64,000 nucleotides of DNA, from positions 1 through 64,000 of the IMG/VR virus record IMGVR_UViG_3300021197_000868; one strand, 5' to 3'. Numbering within the stretch: the stretch's first letter is position 1; each line of letters begins with the position of its first letter. The stretch is from a virus. Of this stretch, positions 22,297 through 31,454 are shown piece by piece. The translations under genes were made by a program, and so were the position numbers. The notes beneath the pieces were generated by a model, which saw only the letters and a list, made by a program, of their open reading frames with translations, ran no database searches and was not told where the DNA came from.

Positions 22297-22983
22297 ATGG
22301 GACCAGCGGAGCGTGTAACTAAACGCTCTTGTGCGTTCTGTCAACACCCTAGTCGTGATGAGTTGGAGAAGGGTCTTACACTCGGTGAAATCTCATCTAA
22401 GCAACTTGACCAAGACATGGGTTGGAGGCATAACACAAGTGACCGACATTATCGAAATCATATGGGTCAATTTCATATGGCTGCTAATCCTCAATGTAAG
22501 ATTTGTGCTGACCCTCGACGTGCTGAGTTTGAGCAAAGATATTTTGCAGATGGCTCAGAATCTGAAGTGATTGCTGTTGAGTTAGGAGTACGTGAAGAAA
22601 CCGTATATCATCACATGAAGCACCATTTCCAACCGCTAGTTCAAAGAGCAGCAGTCTCTGAGGTCACAATGGTAGTAGGGGAGGAAATGAATGCACTCAG
22701 GTCAAATGTCGAATTACTCAACCATAAATTGTCTGAATTGCTCGATGAGGGAAGTGTCCATGAAGATGGGTTTGTTAGAGATGCGGTGTCTCTGCACAAA
22801 GAAGTCAGAGAGTCGATAAAGGACTTAATGAAAATGCAAGAGAGTTGGGGCCCTACTACTGAGAATGGAGAAGTGCATAATACCATCAACATTCTCAAAG
22901 TTGAACTTGGTAAAGAAAGCCCTGAATCTTGGGCTAGGATTAGAAAGAAATTAATAGACCATGTAGAGGAGGGAGCATTGTGA
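22297..22983 (+). CDS. Candidate terminase small subunit (duplicated Cys-HTH)
   Basis: 228 residues. Two similar units occur in the first 110 residues: CAFCQHPSRDELEKGLTLGE...RHYRNHMGQFH and CKICADPRRAEFEQRYFADG...VYHHMKHHFQP, each a CxxC followed by P-x-R-x-x-x-E, a helix-turn-helix and a His cluster. The C-terminal half is helical. A DNA-binding protein with HTH repeats a few genes before the large terminase is what a small terminase subunit would look like; sequence alone does not prove it. Confidence 0.55.
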   Translation: MGPAERVTKRSCAFCQHPSRDELEKGLTLGEISSKQLDQDMGWRHNTSDRHYRNHMGQFHMAANPQCKICADPRRAEFEQRYFADGSESEVIAVELGVREETVYHHMKHHFQPLVQRAAVSEVTMVVGEEMNALRSNVELLNHKLSELLDEGSVHEDGFVRDAVSLHKEVRESIKDLMKMQESWGPTTENGEVHNTINILKVELGKESPESWARIRKKLIDHVEEGAL

Positions 22984-23378
22984 TGGAAGTACCAGTTCCT
23001 GACCTTTTACAGGTTACTCATCCGGGTTACAGTATAGTGATGGGTCGCCCTAATTTAAGTGATAGTAACATTCTAATTCTTGTTGACTTCGCTAAATGCC
23101 TAACTGAAAGGTTTGAACATTATGGTAAGGTCGATGTATCTTCACCTGACATATTTGAACTACTTCAACAATCATTTAACCTGTTATTGAATAATGATGA
23201 CCCTCAGCAAGTTATACCTGTTAGATTTTTCACTGCTCGTCTTCTTGAAGAGTTTGAGAGTATGGTATCTAATATGTGTCAAGCGTTCCCTATCAATCCC
23301 ATAATAAAAACTGTCTACAATGACCTTAGTGAATTACTCTTTGAATCTCTTACTGAATTATCAGGAGGTGAACTTTGA
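22983..23378 (+). CDS. Hypothetical late protein
   Basis: 131 residues from ATG 22983 (GTG three bases upstream overlaps the previous stop). Mostly helical, with an acidic C-terminus. No motif recognised. Lies between the small-terminase candidate and a basic structural protein. Confidence 0.55.
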   Translation: MEVPVPDLLQVTHPGYSIVMGRPNLSDSNILILVDFAKCLTERFEHYGKVDVSSPDIFELLQQSFNLLLNNDDPQQVIPVRFFTARLLEEFESMVSNMCQAFPINPIIKTVYNDLSELLFESLTELSGGEL

Positions 23379-24574
23379 TGACTGGAGGAATGATGGGGCG
23401 AACCTCTGATACTCGAATGTATGCTCCTCGCTCAGAATCATCACACATGTTCCGTGCTAACCACGAAGATGAGCGTACACCTACTGGTAATGAAGACCCT
23501 CGTGATAAGGAAGCCAAAATGGACAAGCGTCAGAAAAAGAAGGAGATGGAGGAGGAAGAAGATAAGAAAATCCGTCACATCAAAGTACGCCGTCATCACA
23601 TAGGTGTTGGTAAACCTAACGACATCGGAGAGGAAGGAGAAGAAGAGTCTGAGTTCAAACCTCGTGAAAGCCCATCTGAACCTACTCAACCGGCTGGTGC
23701 TGGTGGATTCCTAACCAGTCTTGCTATGGGCGCTAAAGGTCCCGGTGCTGCTGGCGGTCAATCTATTCAGATGAGTGAACCGATGGAGCACGCTTGGTCT
23801 GAGATTCTAAAGTCAAAGCGTAAGAAGGAGAAGAAAAAGAAGACCGAGGAGCGTGCAAAGTGGCGACCTTCTACTGGTAAGTTTAAGCGACCTCGTGGTG
23901 GTTACACTGGTCGCTCAGGTACATCTGCTCGTGCTAAACTATTATCTCGTAATCTCCCTATGGGTCGTAAAACCGGCTTAATGCGAGCACACCCTTCAGT
24001 TGAGTTTTCACATCGTGGTATCGCTAGTAAGCAACCAATGTCGAAAGACCCTCAAGCATATGGTCAATGGAAAGGTTACCAAGAGCAACAAAATATAATG
24101 GGTCAAGTTAGACCAATATCAGGTGCTAGATTACCGATGGGTCAAGTAAACATGCCTCGTGCTCCACGTCCAAGATTGCATCCAGTTCGTGCTCCTCCTA
24201 TTCAACCACCTAGACTTCGTGCGCCTAGTTTGAACAGACCTAAAATGCCGGGTATGGTTACAATGAGTGAAGACCCTGTACCTGAAGGCGGTCTTCTAAA
24301 AGGTAGAGGTCAAAATCCTTACCTTCTCGCTGAGGCTCGACAGGCTATCATAGCATTGAAGAAACTCATGAGAGAGGTAAAAGACAAAGACAGTAAGAAA
24401 AAAGGTAAAGGTACTCCTGACACAAGTGGGGCTTCTTCTAATTTACCTAACCATCCAGCAAATAATCCAAAACAAACTACCAACCCTGAAGGCCCTACTG
24501 AAAGCGATACAGATGCTCGTCAATTTGGACTTGACCCTAGAGGAGTAGCAGGACGTGGGAGCGGGAGAGTATGA
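23378..24574 (+). CDS. Basic disordered protein with internal tag
   Basis: 398 residues; GGAGGTGA seven bases upstream sets the start at 23378. Lys/Glu runs at 50-75 and 145-165, Arg/Pro/Met-rich later. PMEHAWSEILKSKRKK near residue 135 looks like an internal copy of the AW-x-LLK tag. Strong positive charge suggests contact with packaged DNA; otherwise unknown. Confidence 0.55.
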   Translation: MTGGMMGRTSDTRMYAPRSESSHMFRANHEDERTPTGNEDPRDKEAKMDKRQKKKEMEEEEDKKIRHIKVRRHHIGVGKPNDIGEEGEEESEFKPRESPSEPTQPAGAGGFLTSLAMGAKGPGAAGGQSIQMSEPMEHAWSEILKSKRKKEKKKKTEERAKWRPSTGKFKRPRGGYTGRSGTSARAKLLSRNLPMGRKTGLMRAHPSVEFSHRGIASKQPMSKDPQAYGQWKGYQEQQNIMGQVRPISGARLPMGQVNMPRAPRPRLHPVRAPPIQPPRLRAPSLNRPKMPGMVTMSEDPVPEGGLLKGRGQNPYLLAEARQAIIALKKLMREVKDKDSKKKGKGTPDTSGASSNLPNHPANNPKQTTNPEGPTESDTDARQFGLDPRGVAGRGSGRV

Positions 24575-26868
24575 GCCCAATCCTCGTTTTGAAAAGCGAC
24601 ATCATTCTGAAAGGTGATGGTAACTACGCATATTTCAACGGGGTCCCTCATCTAATCTCTAACCCTCCTCCTGAAGCGTTCAATCACAGTAAGCACGAAA
24701 GTGGTGAAAGTATTGATGCTCCTTTATTTGCTCACTATGGGAACTCTCGCCCCCATTCTTCTGCTCATGCTGGTATGGGTGAGTTATTACCGGGTGGTTT
24801 TACAAGAGGTAAACATGGAAATCTAGCATATCATAGTGACGGCTTCAATCATTATCACGGACATGATGGTGTTTGGCATCAACTAGGAGAGGCGCTTGAA
24901 AGAAAGGGTATTACTGATGTTTCGGCTAAGGACCTTCTAAGCCTTGCTATTCAGAAATATAATCTTAATCATCAAGATAAAAGTGGTCATCATCATTTAC
25001 CTGAAGTAGATTCACCTGAGTGGAGACAAATAAAAGCAGCACCTTACAATGCTAGTATGGAACCCGGTAAGCGCCCTAATCGAAGTACAGATGGACATTT
25101 CATTACTGCATTTACTAACAGACCAAATCGTAGAGAGAAGGTAGGACATTTTACAGAATCTTATTCCATTCCCTATTGGAATGAATTAGCAGAAATAGCA
25201 CAAAACTTAGGTCTTGACGATATAATGTCAACTGAATGGCTTACTAGAGGTCACATTTCAATTGATGATTTACATCCAGCAGGTCGTAGATTAAAGGGTA
25301 GAGGAGGAGATATGATTGGCCCTGATGGGCAACTTCCTGATTCACACTTAACTAGTGCTCCGGGTGGAGTAGCCCACCAACCTGCTTTCAATAAAATACA
25401 GTCGTGGGAAGTCGCTCAACACTTCCCTGATTTAATGCACTATAAATTGGCTACTCAACGCTCTCTAAATACAGAAACTCAGCGTAGTGCTAATGGGCAT
25501 ATTCAACAAGCACTGAAAAGAGCCGCTGAGAATCCTGATATTATTCCTGATGTTCAAGTTCCTATCAATACAGCACAGACATCAGGTGGTACTAACTACA
25601 CTATGCAGCCTTTGAAGACTGTTTTAAGAAGTGCTGATATGACCAAGAATCTACTAAATGAATTAGGTAGCACTTCAGCCTTAACTGGATTATTTGGTCG
25701 TCTAAAGTCAGGTGGTCAGAAACGCCCTAATTCAGGTGCTCGTATTTTTGGTCACTTACTCGATGCGTTTGGTGGTGACCCCGATGAAGAAGGTAAGCGA
25801 AGTAAGTATGATATGTTGATGCAACACGCTATTCAAGGTGAGCATGTTCCACTTGACCCTGAGTTTATGTCAGGAGCAGATGGAAGAAAACACCCAACAA
25901 AAAACGGTAGCACTCACAAGAATGCGGCTCAATTGTATGTTAAAGCGATGCTTGCTCGTGATAGTGGGACTGAACTTAGAAATTATACTCCTGATGCAGC
26001 GACTCTCAAAACACTAGGTGTTAGTGGTGAAGGTATCGAGCAAGAGCAAGTAGATGCTCGCCGTACTGCTGTTGAAGGTATAGCCGACCTAATGGCTAGG
26101 GCTTTTGGTCACCAAGAGAGAAGACCATTGGTGGAAGCAGATGATATGCCAACTTCAGGACTTGCATCTCGTCAAGTAATGGGTTACCCTCAAGACTTGA
26201 TTCCTTCTATCCCTGAGCACGTACCTTTCACTTCTGACTTGGCTATGGCTCCTTCCACTCCTACTCCTGATGCTAACCCTAGACCAACTCCTGCTCCACG
26301 ACCAGTTACTGAAGGTCTACCAGCACCGCCTCCTAGTGTTGCCCCTCGCCCTCCTCAAGCAAACACAGTAGGTGTAATGCCAAGAGGGCCTCTTTCGGCT
26401 CAACAACAAGAAGCACGTGGGGCTGTTGGTGGCTTTGACGCTCCTAACCTTCGCTCTTTCATGCAGCAAACTGGTCTTGGGCCAAGAGCGGGAACTGGTG
26501 CTGAATTAACTGAACAGGAACAGCGGTTCCAGCAATCATTCGGTGACCCTCGCCAGCGTCTGTTAACAGAATACATGAAAGGTCAAGATAGACTCTTACC
26601 CGAAGGTGATAGACTCATGAAGGCTATGGAAACTATGCAGCGAGACGATGCTATGAATGACGTTAAAGTCATGAAGCATGTCTTTGCTAGACCAGTTAAT
26701 ATCGCTGATAATAATGGCATTCAACATCTTGCTAAGCAAGTAGGACTCACCCCTACTGATGTGCGTTCAATAGCACATCAAATGGGAGACTGGGATAGAA
26801 TAGCAAAGCGTTTGAACGTCAATTCTGATGTTGTTAAGGTAGTGAAACTAAGTACAGGGGGCATCTAA
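24571..26868 (+). CDS. Large His-rich hypothetical virion protein
   Basis: 765 residues, MSPILVLKSDIIL at the N-terminus. The first third is His/Gly-rich (FNHYHGHDGVWHQLGEALE); the middle looks helical; residues 540-620 are Pro-rich linker. The last 50 residues form a small helical domain (NGIQHLAKQVGLTPTDVRSI) with an HTH-like spacing. It starts in an ATGA overlap. No family recognised; position before the terminase suggests a structural or injected protein. Confidence 0.55.
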   Translation: MSPILVLKSDIILKGDGNYAYFNGVPHLISNPPPEAFNHSKHESGESIDAPLFAHYGNSRPHSSAHAGMGELLPGGFTRGKHGNLAYHSDGFNHYHGHDGVWHQLGEALERKGITDVSAKDLLSLAIQKYNLNHQDKSGHHHLPEVDSPEWRQIKAAPYNASMEPGKRPNRSTDGHFITAFTNRPNRREKVGHFTESYSIPYWNELAEIAQNLGLDDIMSTEWLTRGHISIDDLHPAGRRLKGRGGDMIGPDGQLPDSHLTSAPGGVAHQPAFNKIQSWEVAQHFPDLMHYKLATQRSLNTETQRSANGHIQQALKRAAENPDIIPDVQVPINTAQTSGGTNYTMQPLKTVLRSADMTKNLLNELGSTSALTGLFGRLKSGGQKRPNSGARIFGHLLDAFGGDPDEEGKRSKYDMLMQHAIQGEHVPLDPEFMSGADGRKHPTKNGSTHKNAAQLYVKAMLARDSGTELRNYTPDAATLKTLGVSGEGIEQEQVDARRTAVEGIADLMARAFGHQERRPLVEADDMPTSGLASRQVMGYPQDLIPSIPEHVPFTSDLAMAPSTPTPDANPRPTPAPRPVTEGLPAPPPSVAPRPPQANTVGVMPRGPLSAQQQEARGAVGGFDAPNLRSFMQQTGLGPRAGTGAELTEQEQRFQQSFGDPRQRLLTEYMKGQDRLLPEGDRLMKAMETMQRDDAMNDVKVMKHVFARPVNIADNNGIQHLAKQVGLTPTDVRSIAHQMGDWDRIAKRLNVNSDVVKVVKLSTGGI

Positions 26869-28167
26869 ATGGGTGGAGTCCTTGTAAGAAAAAACATTCA
26901 ACCTCAATATAACTTTGGTACTGGTGAAATATCAAATGTAGTAAATGTAGGAGGGCGTAGGTCTAAAGGCCCTGTTTTACCTAACATGAGTGGTACAGAT
27001 AGAAGTCCTGCTCAAATGGCGAGCATTCAAGCCTTTGGTGCTCAGGCTGGACAAGAGTTAGCAAACTTACCTTCACCCGGCTCTATTGCAGATTATACTA
27101 AACGTCAAGAAGTTGGTGTTCAAAGAGCATCGGCTAAGGATGCGATGTCAAGAGGAGCGCCTACAAGTCATTATGAAAGATACGGGGCTGATAGATTTCA
27201 AAGAGAGATGGATAAAGGTGCAGATATTGATACTGCTAATAGAGCAGGTATAGCAGCCGCTAAAGTTGGAGTAAAAGGGAGAAGATTTGGTGGTAAATTA
27301 GGAGGTGCTCTTGCTGGCGGTTTGGGTATCTTATCAGCGGCTACTGCTTTAGATGAAGCGGGTGCTTCCGGTCAAGGTTTTGACCGTGCTATCACTAATG
27401 CTGGATTAACAGGAGTTACTACTTATGGACAAATAGATAATTCGGTAACACCTTTCTTACAAGATAAAGGTGGTGCTATAGGCTCTAAGTTTGCTAGTCC
27501 TAAATACGTAAGACCACCAGTGGCTGTCAATCCTCCGACTACCACTCCTCCAGTAGCGGTTACTCCGTCTGTTATTCCGGGTACGGGTACAGATTCTCAA
27601 GGTAGGTCTTTTAGCCCACTCCGCTCTACTGTGCGTGGTGAAGGTGAAACCTTTAGTCAGGCATACGATGCTCCGTTAACAAGCGCTCAAAACAAAGAAA
27701 GATTGACTGCTATTAATGCTCAAGCACAAAATAGCAACATGGGTATGACCCCTCAAATGACTGCTGAAAAAGTTGGTATTCAAAGGCGTGAGAATCCAAC
27801 TAATGTTGCTCAACCATTCAATCCTCAAGTGCAAGAGGGTGCTATGGATATGTTCAACGCTCCTCAACAGGTAGGTGTTGTACCCGGTAGTAGTCGTGTA
27901 GAACCATCAGGGAGTACAACTGTTCAACAAGGGTTACCCGGTATGGCGACTCCAAAAGCAGAACCTACCAATCCAGTAAAGGTTCAACAACAACTACCAT
28001 TGGGTCCGGATGAGGCTTCTGCTGCGTTTGCACCCCCTAAAGGTGGAGTAACGGGGATGCCGGATGCTAATGCTGCTGCTGCTCAATTCACTGGACAACA
28101 AAAAATGACTCAGGAAGAGATACCAGTGGTTGACCCCAATAAGAATCAGGAGGTGCAGGGAGCATGA
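26869..28167 (+). CDS. Pro/Gln-rich protein with Gly-rich membrane-like segment
   Basis: 432 residues, MGGVLVRKNIQPQ start. Residues about 137-160 (GGKLGGALAGGLGILSAATA) are Gly/Ala hydrophobic and could insert in a membrane, as in some ejection proteins. The rest is disordered. Start one base after the previous stop. Function unknown. Confidence 0.5.
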   Translation: MGGVLVRKNIQPQYNFGTGEISNVVNVGGRRSKGPVLPNMSGTDRSPAQMASIQAFGAQAGQELANLPSPGSIADYTKRQEVGVQRASAKDAMSRGAPTSHYERYGADRFQREMDKGADIDTANRAGIAAAKVGVKGRRFGGKLGGALAGGLGILSAATALDEAGASGQGFDRAITNAGLTGVTTYGQIDNSVTPFLQDKGGAIGSKFASPKYVRPPVAVNPPTTTPPVAVTPSVIPGTGTDSQGRSFSPLRSTVRGEGETFSQAYDAPLTSAQNKERLTAINAQAQNSNMGMTPQMTAEKVGIQRRENPTNVAQPFNPQVQEGAMDMFNAPQQVGVVPGSSRVEPSGSTTVQQGLPGMATPKAEPTNPVKVQQQLPLGPDEASAAFAPPKGGVTGMPDANAAAAQFTGQQKMTQEEIPVVDPNKNQEVQGA

Positions 28168-29645
28168 AGAAATCTCAGCAGATGGAGGACCTCGTAAAAG
28201 AGATGGACAATAAAATGTCCGAGCGTTCATTCCAGTATTTCTTTGAGACAGTGCTTGGGTTTGATTATGCTGACCATCACAAAAGGTGGAGTCATGGGTT
28301 AAACGAAAGTCGTTATTACTGCGTAAAAGCGAGTCGTGACCACGGTAAATCTGTATTCTTTATGTCCTACGCTCTTTGGTTAGCAGCCTATAATCCGGGC
28401 ACACACATCATGATTTTCTCACATTCCCTAGAACAGACACTTGAGCACATGCGTTTCATTCGTAACAATATAGAGTCGTCTGTTTGTTTAAGAGAATTGA
28501 AACCATCAGGTATTCCTTGGAGGAAGACCTACTTTGAGTTTACAAACGGTAGTCGTATTATGGCTAAGTCCGTTGGTGGAGGAACTCGTGGATTCCACCC
28601 TGACGTGGTATTGTGTGACGATATTCTATGGGGTACAACTGGTAGTGAATTACAGCGTGCTGCTGACTGGTTCTATGGAGTTCTACTTCCTGTTCTGCAC
28701 CACACAGGTCGTTTGATGATGGTAGGTACTCCGTTCAGTTACAATGACTTATACGCTCAGTTAGAAAAGACTGAGACATTCACGGTAGAGACATATCCTG
28801 CTATCAATAGAGAAGGTGAACCACTTTGGCCCGCTCGATGGAGTTTAGAGGCTCTTGACCAAAGACGTATGTCAATGCCCGCTATTCAGTTTACACGTGA
28901 GTATCTGTGTGAACCTATACACGATGTTGCTAGTATGTTCCCAATGGCTCTTCTTGAAAAAGCACGTGACCATAAACTGAAGATACTGGATGTAGCAGAT
29001 TCTGAGTACGATGAAAACGGAGATAGAGTAGGTGTACTCGGTCATCATTTCATCGGGTGGGACACTGCTATCGCATCTGACAAGAACGCCGACTATACCG
29101 CTATGACTGTCTTACGAACATTACCTGATGAAGATGTAAAGCAAATTGTAGGTATAGTGCATGAACAGGGTATGGGTTCAGCGGCACAGAAGCGTCAGAT
29201 AATCCTCCTCAACAACAAGTTCCAACCTGACCTCATAGAATTAGAAGGTAACAATTTCCAGCGTATGTTCGCTATGGAGTTACAAGACATTCGTCAGGAC
29301 ATTCCTATTCGTACATTCATGACAACACGTACACGTAAAGAGAGTTTATTCATGTCTTTGTTGTTAGCATTTGAGCAAGGTCAAATTAAAACCCCCTACG
29401 GGGATGACCGCTCTAGGAGATTCACACATAAATTAGAAGAGGAATTGACTCGTTTTGGTATGCAGAAAAATGGGCGCTTAGAAAGCGTAGGCGTACATGA
29501 TGACTTGGCTATGTCTCTAGCCCTTGCCAATTGGGGTACTAAAGAGTTCAGAGGTAGCGTAGTAATGCTGGATGACTATATGCCCGGATTCGATGAGTGG
29601 ATAACTGGTAAACCTAGAAAGAAAGACGGATGGATGATACCATGA
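28164..29645 (+). CDS. terL: Terminase large subunit
   Basis: 493 residues. The ATPase domain has a Walker A variant KASRDHGKS near residues 56-64 and Walker B VVLCDDI near 148-154. The RNase H-like nuclease has GWDTAIASDKNADYTAM near 298-314 (first Asp) and HDDLAMSLALA near 448 (last Asp). This motor packages viral DNA through the portal. ATG overlaps the preceding stop with GGAGGTG upstream. The length is typical of large terminases. Confidence 0.95.
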   Translation: MKKSQQMEDLVKEMDNKMSERSFQYFFETVLGFDYADHHKRWSHGLNESRYYCVKASRDHGKSVFFMSYALWLAAYNPGTHIMIFSHSLEQTLEHMRFIRNNIESSVCLRELKPSGIPWRKTYFEFTNGSRIMAKSVGGGTRGFHPDVVLCDDILWGTTGSELQRAADWFYGVLLPVLHHTGRLMMVGTPFSYNDLYAQLEKTETFTVETYPAINREGEPLWPARWSLEALDQRRMSMPAIQFTREYLCEPIHDVASMFPMALLEKARDHKLKILDVADSEYDENGDRVGVLGHHFIGWDTAIASDKNADYTAMTVLRTLPDEDVKQIVGIVHEQGMGSAAQKRQIILLNNKFQPDLIELEGNNFQRMFAMELQDIRQDIPIRTFMTTRTRKESLFMSLLLAFEQGQIKTPYGDDRSRRFTHKLEEELTRFGMQKNGRLESVGVHDDLAMSLALANWGTKEFRGSVVMLDDYMPGFDEWITGKPRKKDGWMIP

Positions 29646-30505
29646 AGCAAGAAAAAGTTGGAAAGAAGCCTAAAGGTATGGTACTAGTTATCTCAGTTGG
29701 TAAGCCTACTGGAAAAAAACCTGAACGTGAAGCAGACCCTGATTCTAAAAAGAAGATGGATAGACTGAGTAGCGAAATGGTGAGAGGTACTGGGAAACCC
29801 CTACCGGGTAAAATTGCTGCTAAACTAGCAGGAAATCAGGCTAGAAATCAAGTTCGTTATCAACAGGGACCTACACAAGACTCTAATCTTGAGTTCGATG
29901 AAGACCTTGACAATTACGATTTTCATCCTTCTGAGGATGCTCCTGATTTAAGTCTATCAGATGATGTTGATACTAATGTAAGACCGAGACATATCAGAGA
30001 TATTCCGGGTGCTATGAATAATATGTCAGTAGAGGATGCAAATGCCTTCAACGCTAGAATGGCTAATAGAAGTCAAGCCAAACTACAAAATAATGTACAC
30101 ATGCTTGATTTACAGAATATGAGGCGACAAAATGAGCGAGATGAAGCATTAAAGGCTATCATGAAAGGTGAACATGTAAACTTCTGTGACTGTTGCTCAC
30201 CTGCTGAAATCGCTTGGGCTGTCACTAAAGCAAAAAAGAAATCTAAACCATTCCACGGTTACAATCCTAACAAGCATCACCGTAAAGGTGGTTTAAATGC
30301 TAAAGGTAGAGCCAAAGCGAAACGTGAGACAGGTGCAAACCTCAAAGCCCCAGTTACTAAGAAACCAAGTTCACTCAAACCCGGTAGTAAGTCAGCAAAG
30401 CGTCGCAAATCATTCTGCGCTCGTATGGGTGGAATGAAGGGCCCAACTAGTAAGAAAGGTAAACTTACTCCTAAAGGGGCATCGCTCAAGAGGTGGAACT
30501 GTTGA
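29642..30505 (+). CDS. Basic Cys-containing marine-phage-type protein
   Basis: 287 residues from ATG 29642 (ATGA overlap; an in-frame ATG at 29630 also exists). CDCCSPAEIAWAVTKAKKK near residue 182 contains a weak tag-like AW block. The C-terminal 70 residues are very basic and end with RRKSFCARMGGMKGP, KKGKLTPKG and LKRWNC, a module I know from many marine phage proteins of unknown role. Probably packaged with or bound to DNA. Confidence 0.65.
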   Translation: MKQEKVGKKPKGMVLVISVGKPTGKKPEREADPDSKKKMDRLSSEMVRGTGKPLPGKIAAKLAGNQARNQVRYQQGPTQDSNLEFDEDLDNYDFHPSEDAPDLSLSDDVDTNVRPRHIRDIPGAMNNMSVEDANAFNARMANRSQAKLQNNVHMLDLQNMRRQNERDEALKAIMKGEHVNFCDCCSPAEIAWAVTKAKKKSKPFHGYNPNKHHRKGGLNAKGRAKAKRETGANLKAPVTKKPSSLKPGSKSAKRRKSFCARMGGMKGPTSKKGKLTPKGASLKRWNC

Positions 30506-30657
30506 AAGATAAGTGCTGCTGTGGGGCTACGAAAAGCACTCCTTGTGAGTGTATGAAGAAGGACATCCAATGTTCTGCTAAAGCACCTAAGTGTCCTTGC
30601 TATAAGTTGTTAGATTTACAAACCAAAGATGTCAAGAAAATGGTGGCGGTATTCTGA
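30502..30657 (+). CDS. 51-residue cysteine-rich protein
   Basis: TTG start overlapping the previous stop (TTGA). The sequence LKDKCCCGATKSTPCECMKK continues with CSAKAPKCPCYKLLDL; nine cysteines indicate a zinc-binding or disulfide-rich mini-protein. It fills the gap between two basic proteins exactly and its stop overlaps the next coding frame. Function unknown. Confidence 0.6.
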   Translation: MKDKCCCGATKSTPCECMKKDIQCSAKAPKCPCYKLLDLQTKDVKKMVAVF

Positions 30658-31127
30658 ATCCATTCGATATTTGTTTTGATGACCTTCGTAAGAAGTTATG
30701 TCCGGCTGGTAAAGCAGCGGCTAAGAAAAAGTTCGATGTTTATCCGTCAGCGTATGCTAATGGTTGGGCTGTTCAATACTGCAAGGGTAAGTTCAAAGGT
30801 AAAAAGAAAGGAAAAAGCGTTAAAAAAGCAAATCCATTTATGATGATGGGTGGTAAGACAATCCATCCATCTGTAGCGATGTATAGATTGATGGGTCAAC
30901 AAAAGATAAACGAGCGAAATAACCCACCTGAAGATAATTACTCCTCAGATGAAAGGATGAGGGAAGTAGCGAGGAGGCAGGTATCTGACCGTATGAAGGC
31001 AACATCGCTAAATGCTTCTACTCCTTTTGGCCCTGTTGAAGGAGAGTTTAATACAAGGCCCGATGGTAGTCCAAGATTTTTGTTTGAAGGTCAGGAAAAA
31101 AGCGCTGGGTTAAACAATGTTAGATAG
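30654..31127 (+). CDS. Basic phage protein with YPSAYAN module, non-AUG start
   Basis: 157 residues if read from CTG 30654, which overlaps the previous stop as CTGA. The first in-frame ATG is at 30840, but the upstream part is clearly coding: CPAGKAAAKKKFDVYPSAYA and NGWAVQYCKGKFKGKKK form a conserved small module frequent in marine phages. So translation must start upstream at CTG or ATT. The C-terminal half is polar. Confidence 0.7.
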   Translation: MNPFDICFDDLRKKLCPAGKAAAKKKFDVYPSAYANGWAVQYCKGKFKGKKKGKSVKKANPFMMMGGKTIHPSVAMYRLMGQQKINERNNPPEDNYSSDERMREVARRQVSDRMKATSLNASTPFGPVEGEFNTRPDGSPRFLFEGQEKSAGLNNVR

Positions 31128-31138
31128 GTGAAAGTACA

Positions 31139-31432
31139 GTGAAGCCAGTTTTAATTCGTAAGAATCTGAACCGATGGTTCAAAGAAAAATGGGTTGACGT
31201 TAGTCGTAAAGACAAAGATGGCAAGCACCCACCTTGTGGTAGGTCAAAGGCTAAGAAAGATAGTAAGGGCTATCCGAAGTGTAGACCAAGCGTGAAAGTA
31301 TCAGGTAAAACTCCAAAGACTTCAGGTTCTATGAGTGAAGGACAAAAGGCTGCTGCTACAAAACGTAAGCGCTCTAAGAAGCAAGGAGTAGGTGGTAAAC
31401 CTACTATTGTGAAAATGGTGTTGGTTAAATAG
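31139..31432 (+). CDS. Small basic phage protein
   Basis: 97 residues from GTG. EKWVDVSRKDKDGKHPPCGR, GYPKCRPS and SEGQKAAATKRKRSKKQ are pieces of a short conserved module seen in many phages and some eukaryotic viruses, function unknown. N-terminus MKPVLIRKNLN resembles those of two other late genes. High positive charge. Confidence 0.7.
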   Translation: MKPVLIRKNLNRWFKEKWVDVSRKDKDGKHPPCGRSKAKKDSKGYPKCRPSVKVSGKTPKTSGSMSEGQKAAATKRKRSKKQGVGGKPTIVKMVLVK

Positions 31433-31454
31433 AGGTAACTTGTGAGGTAGAATT

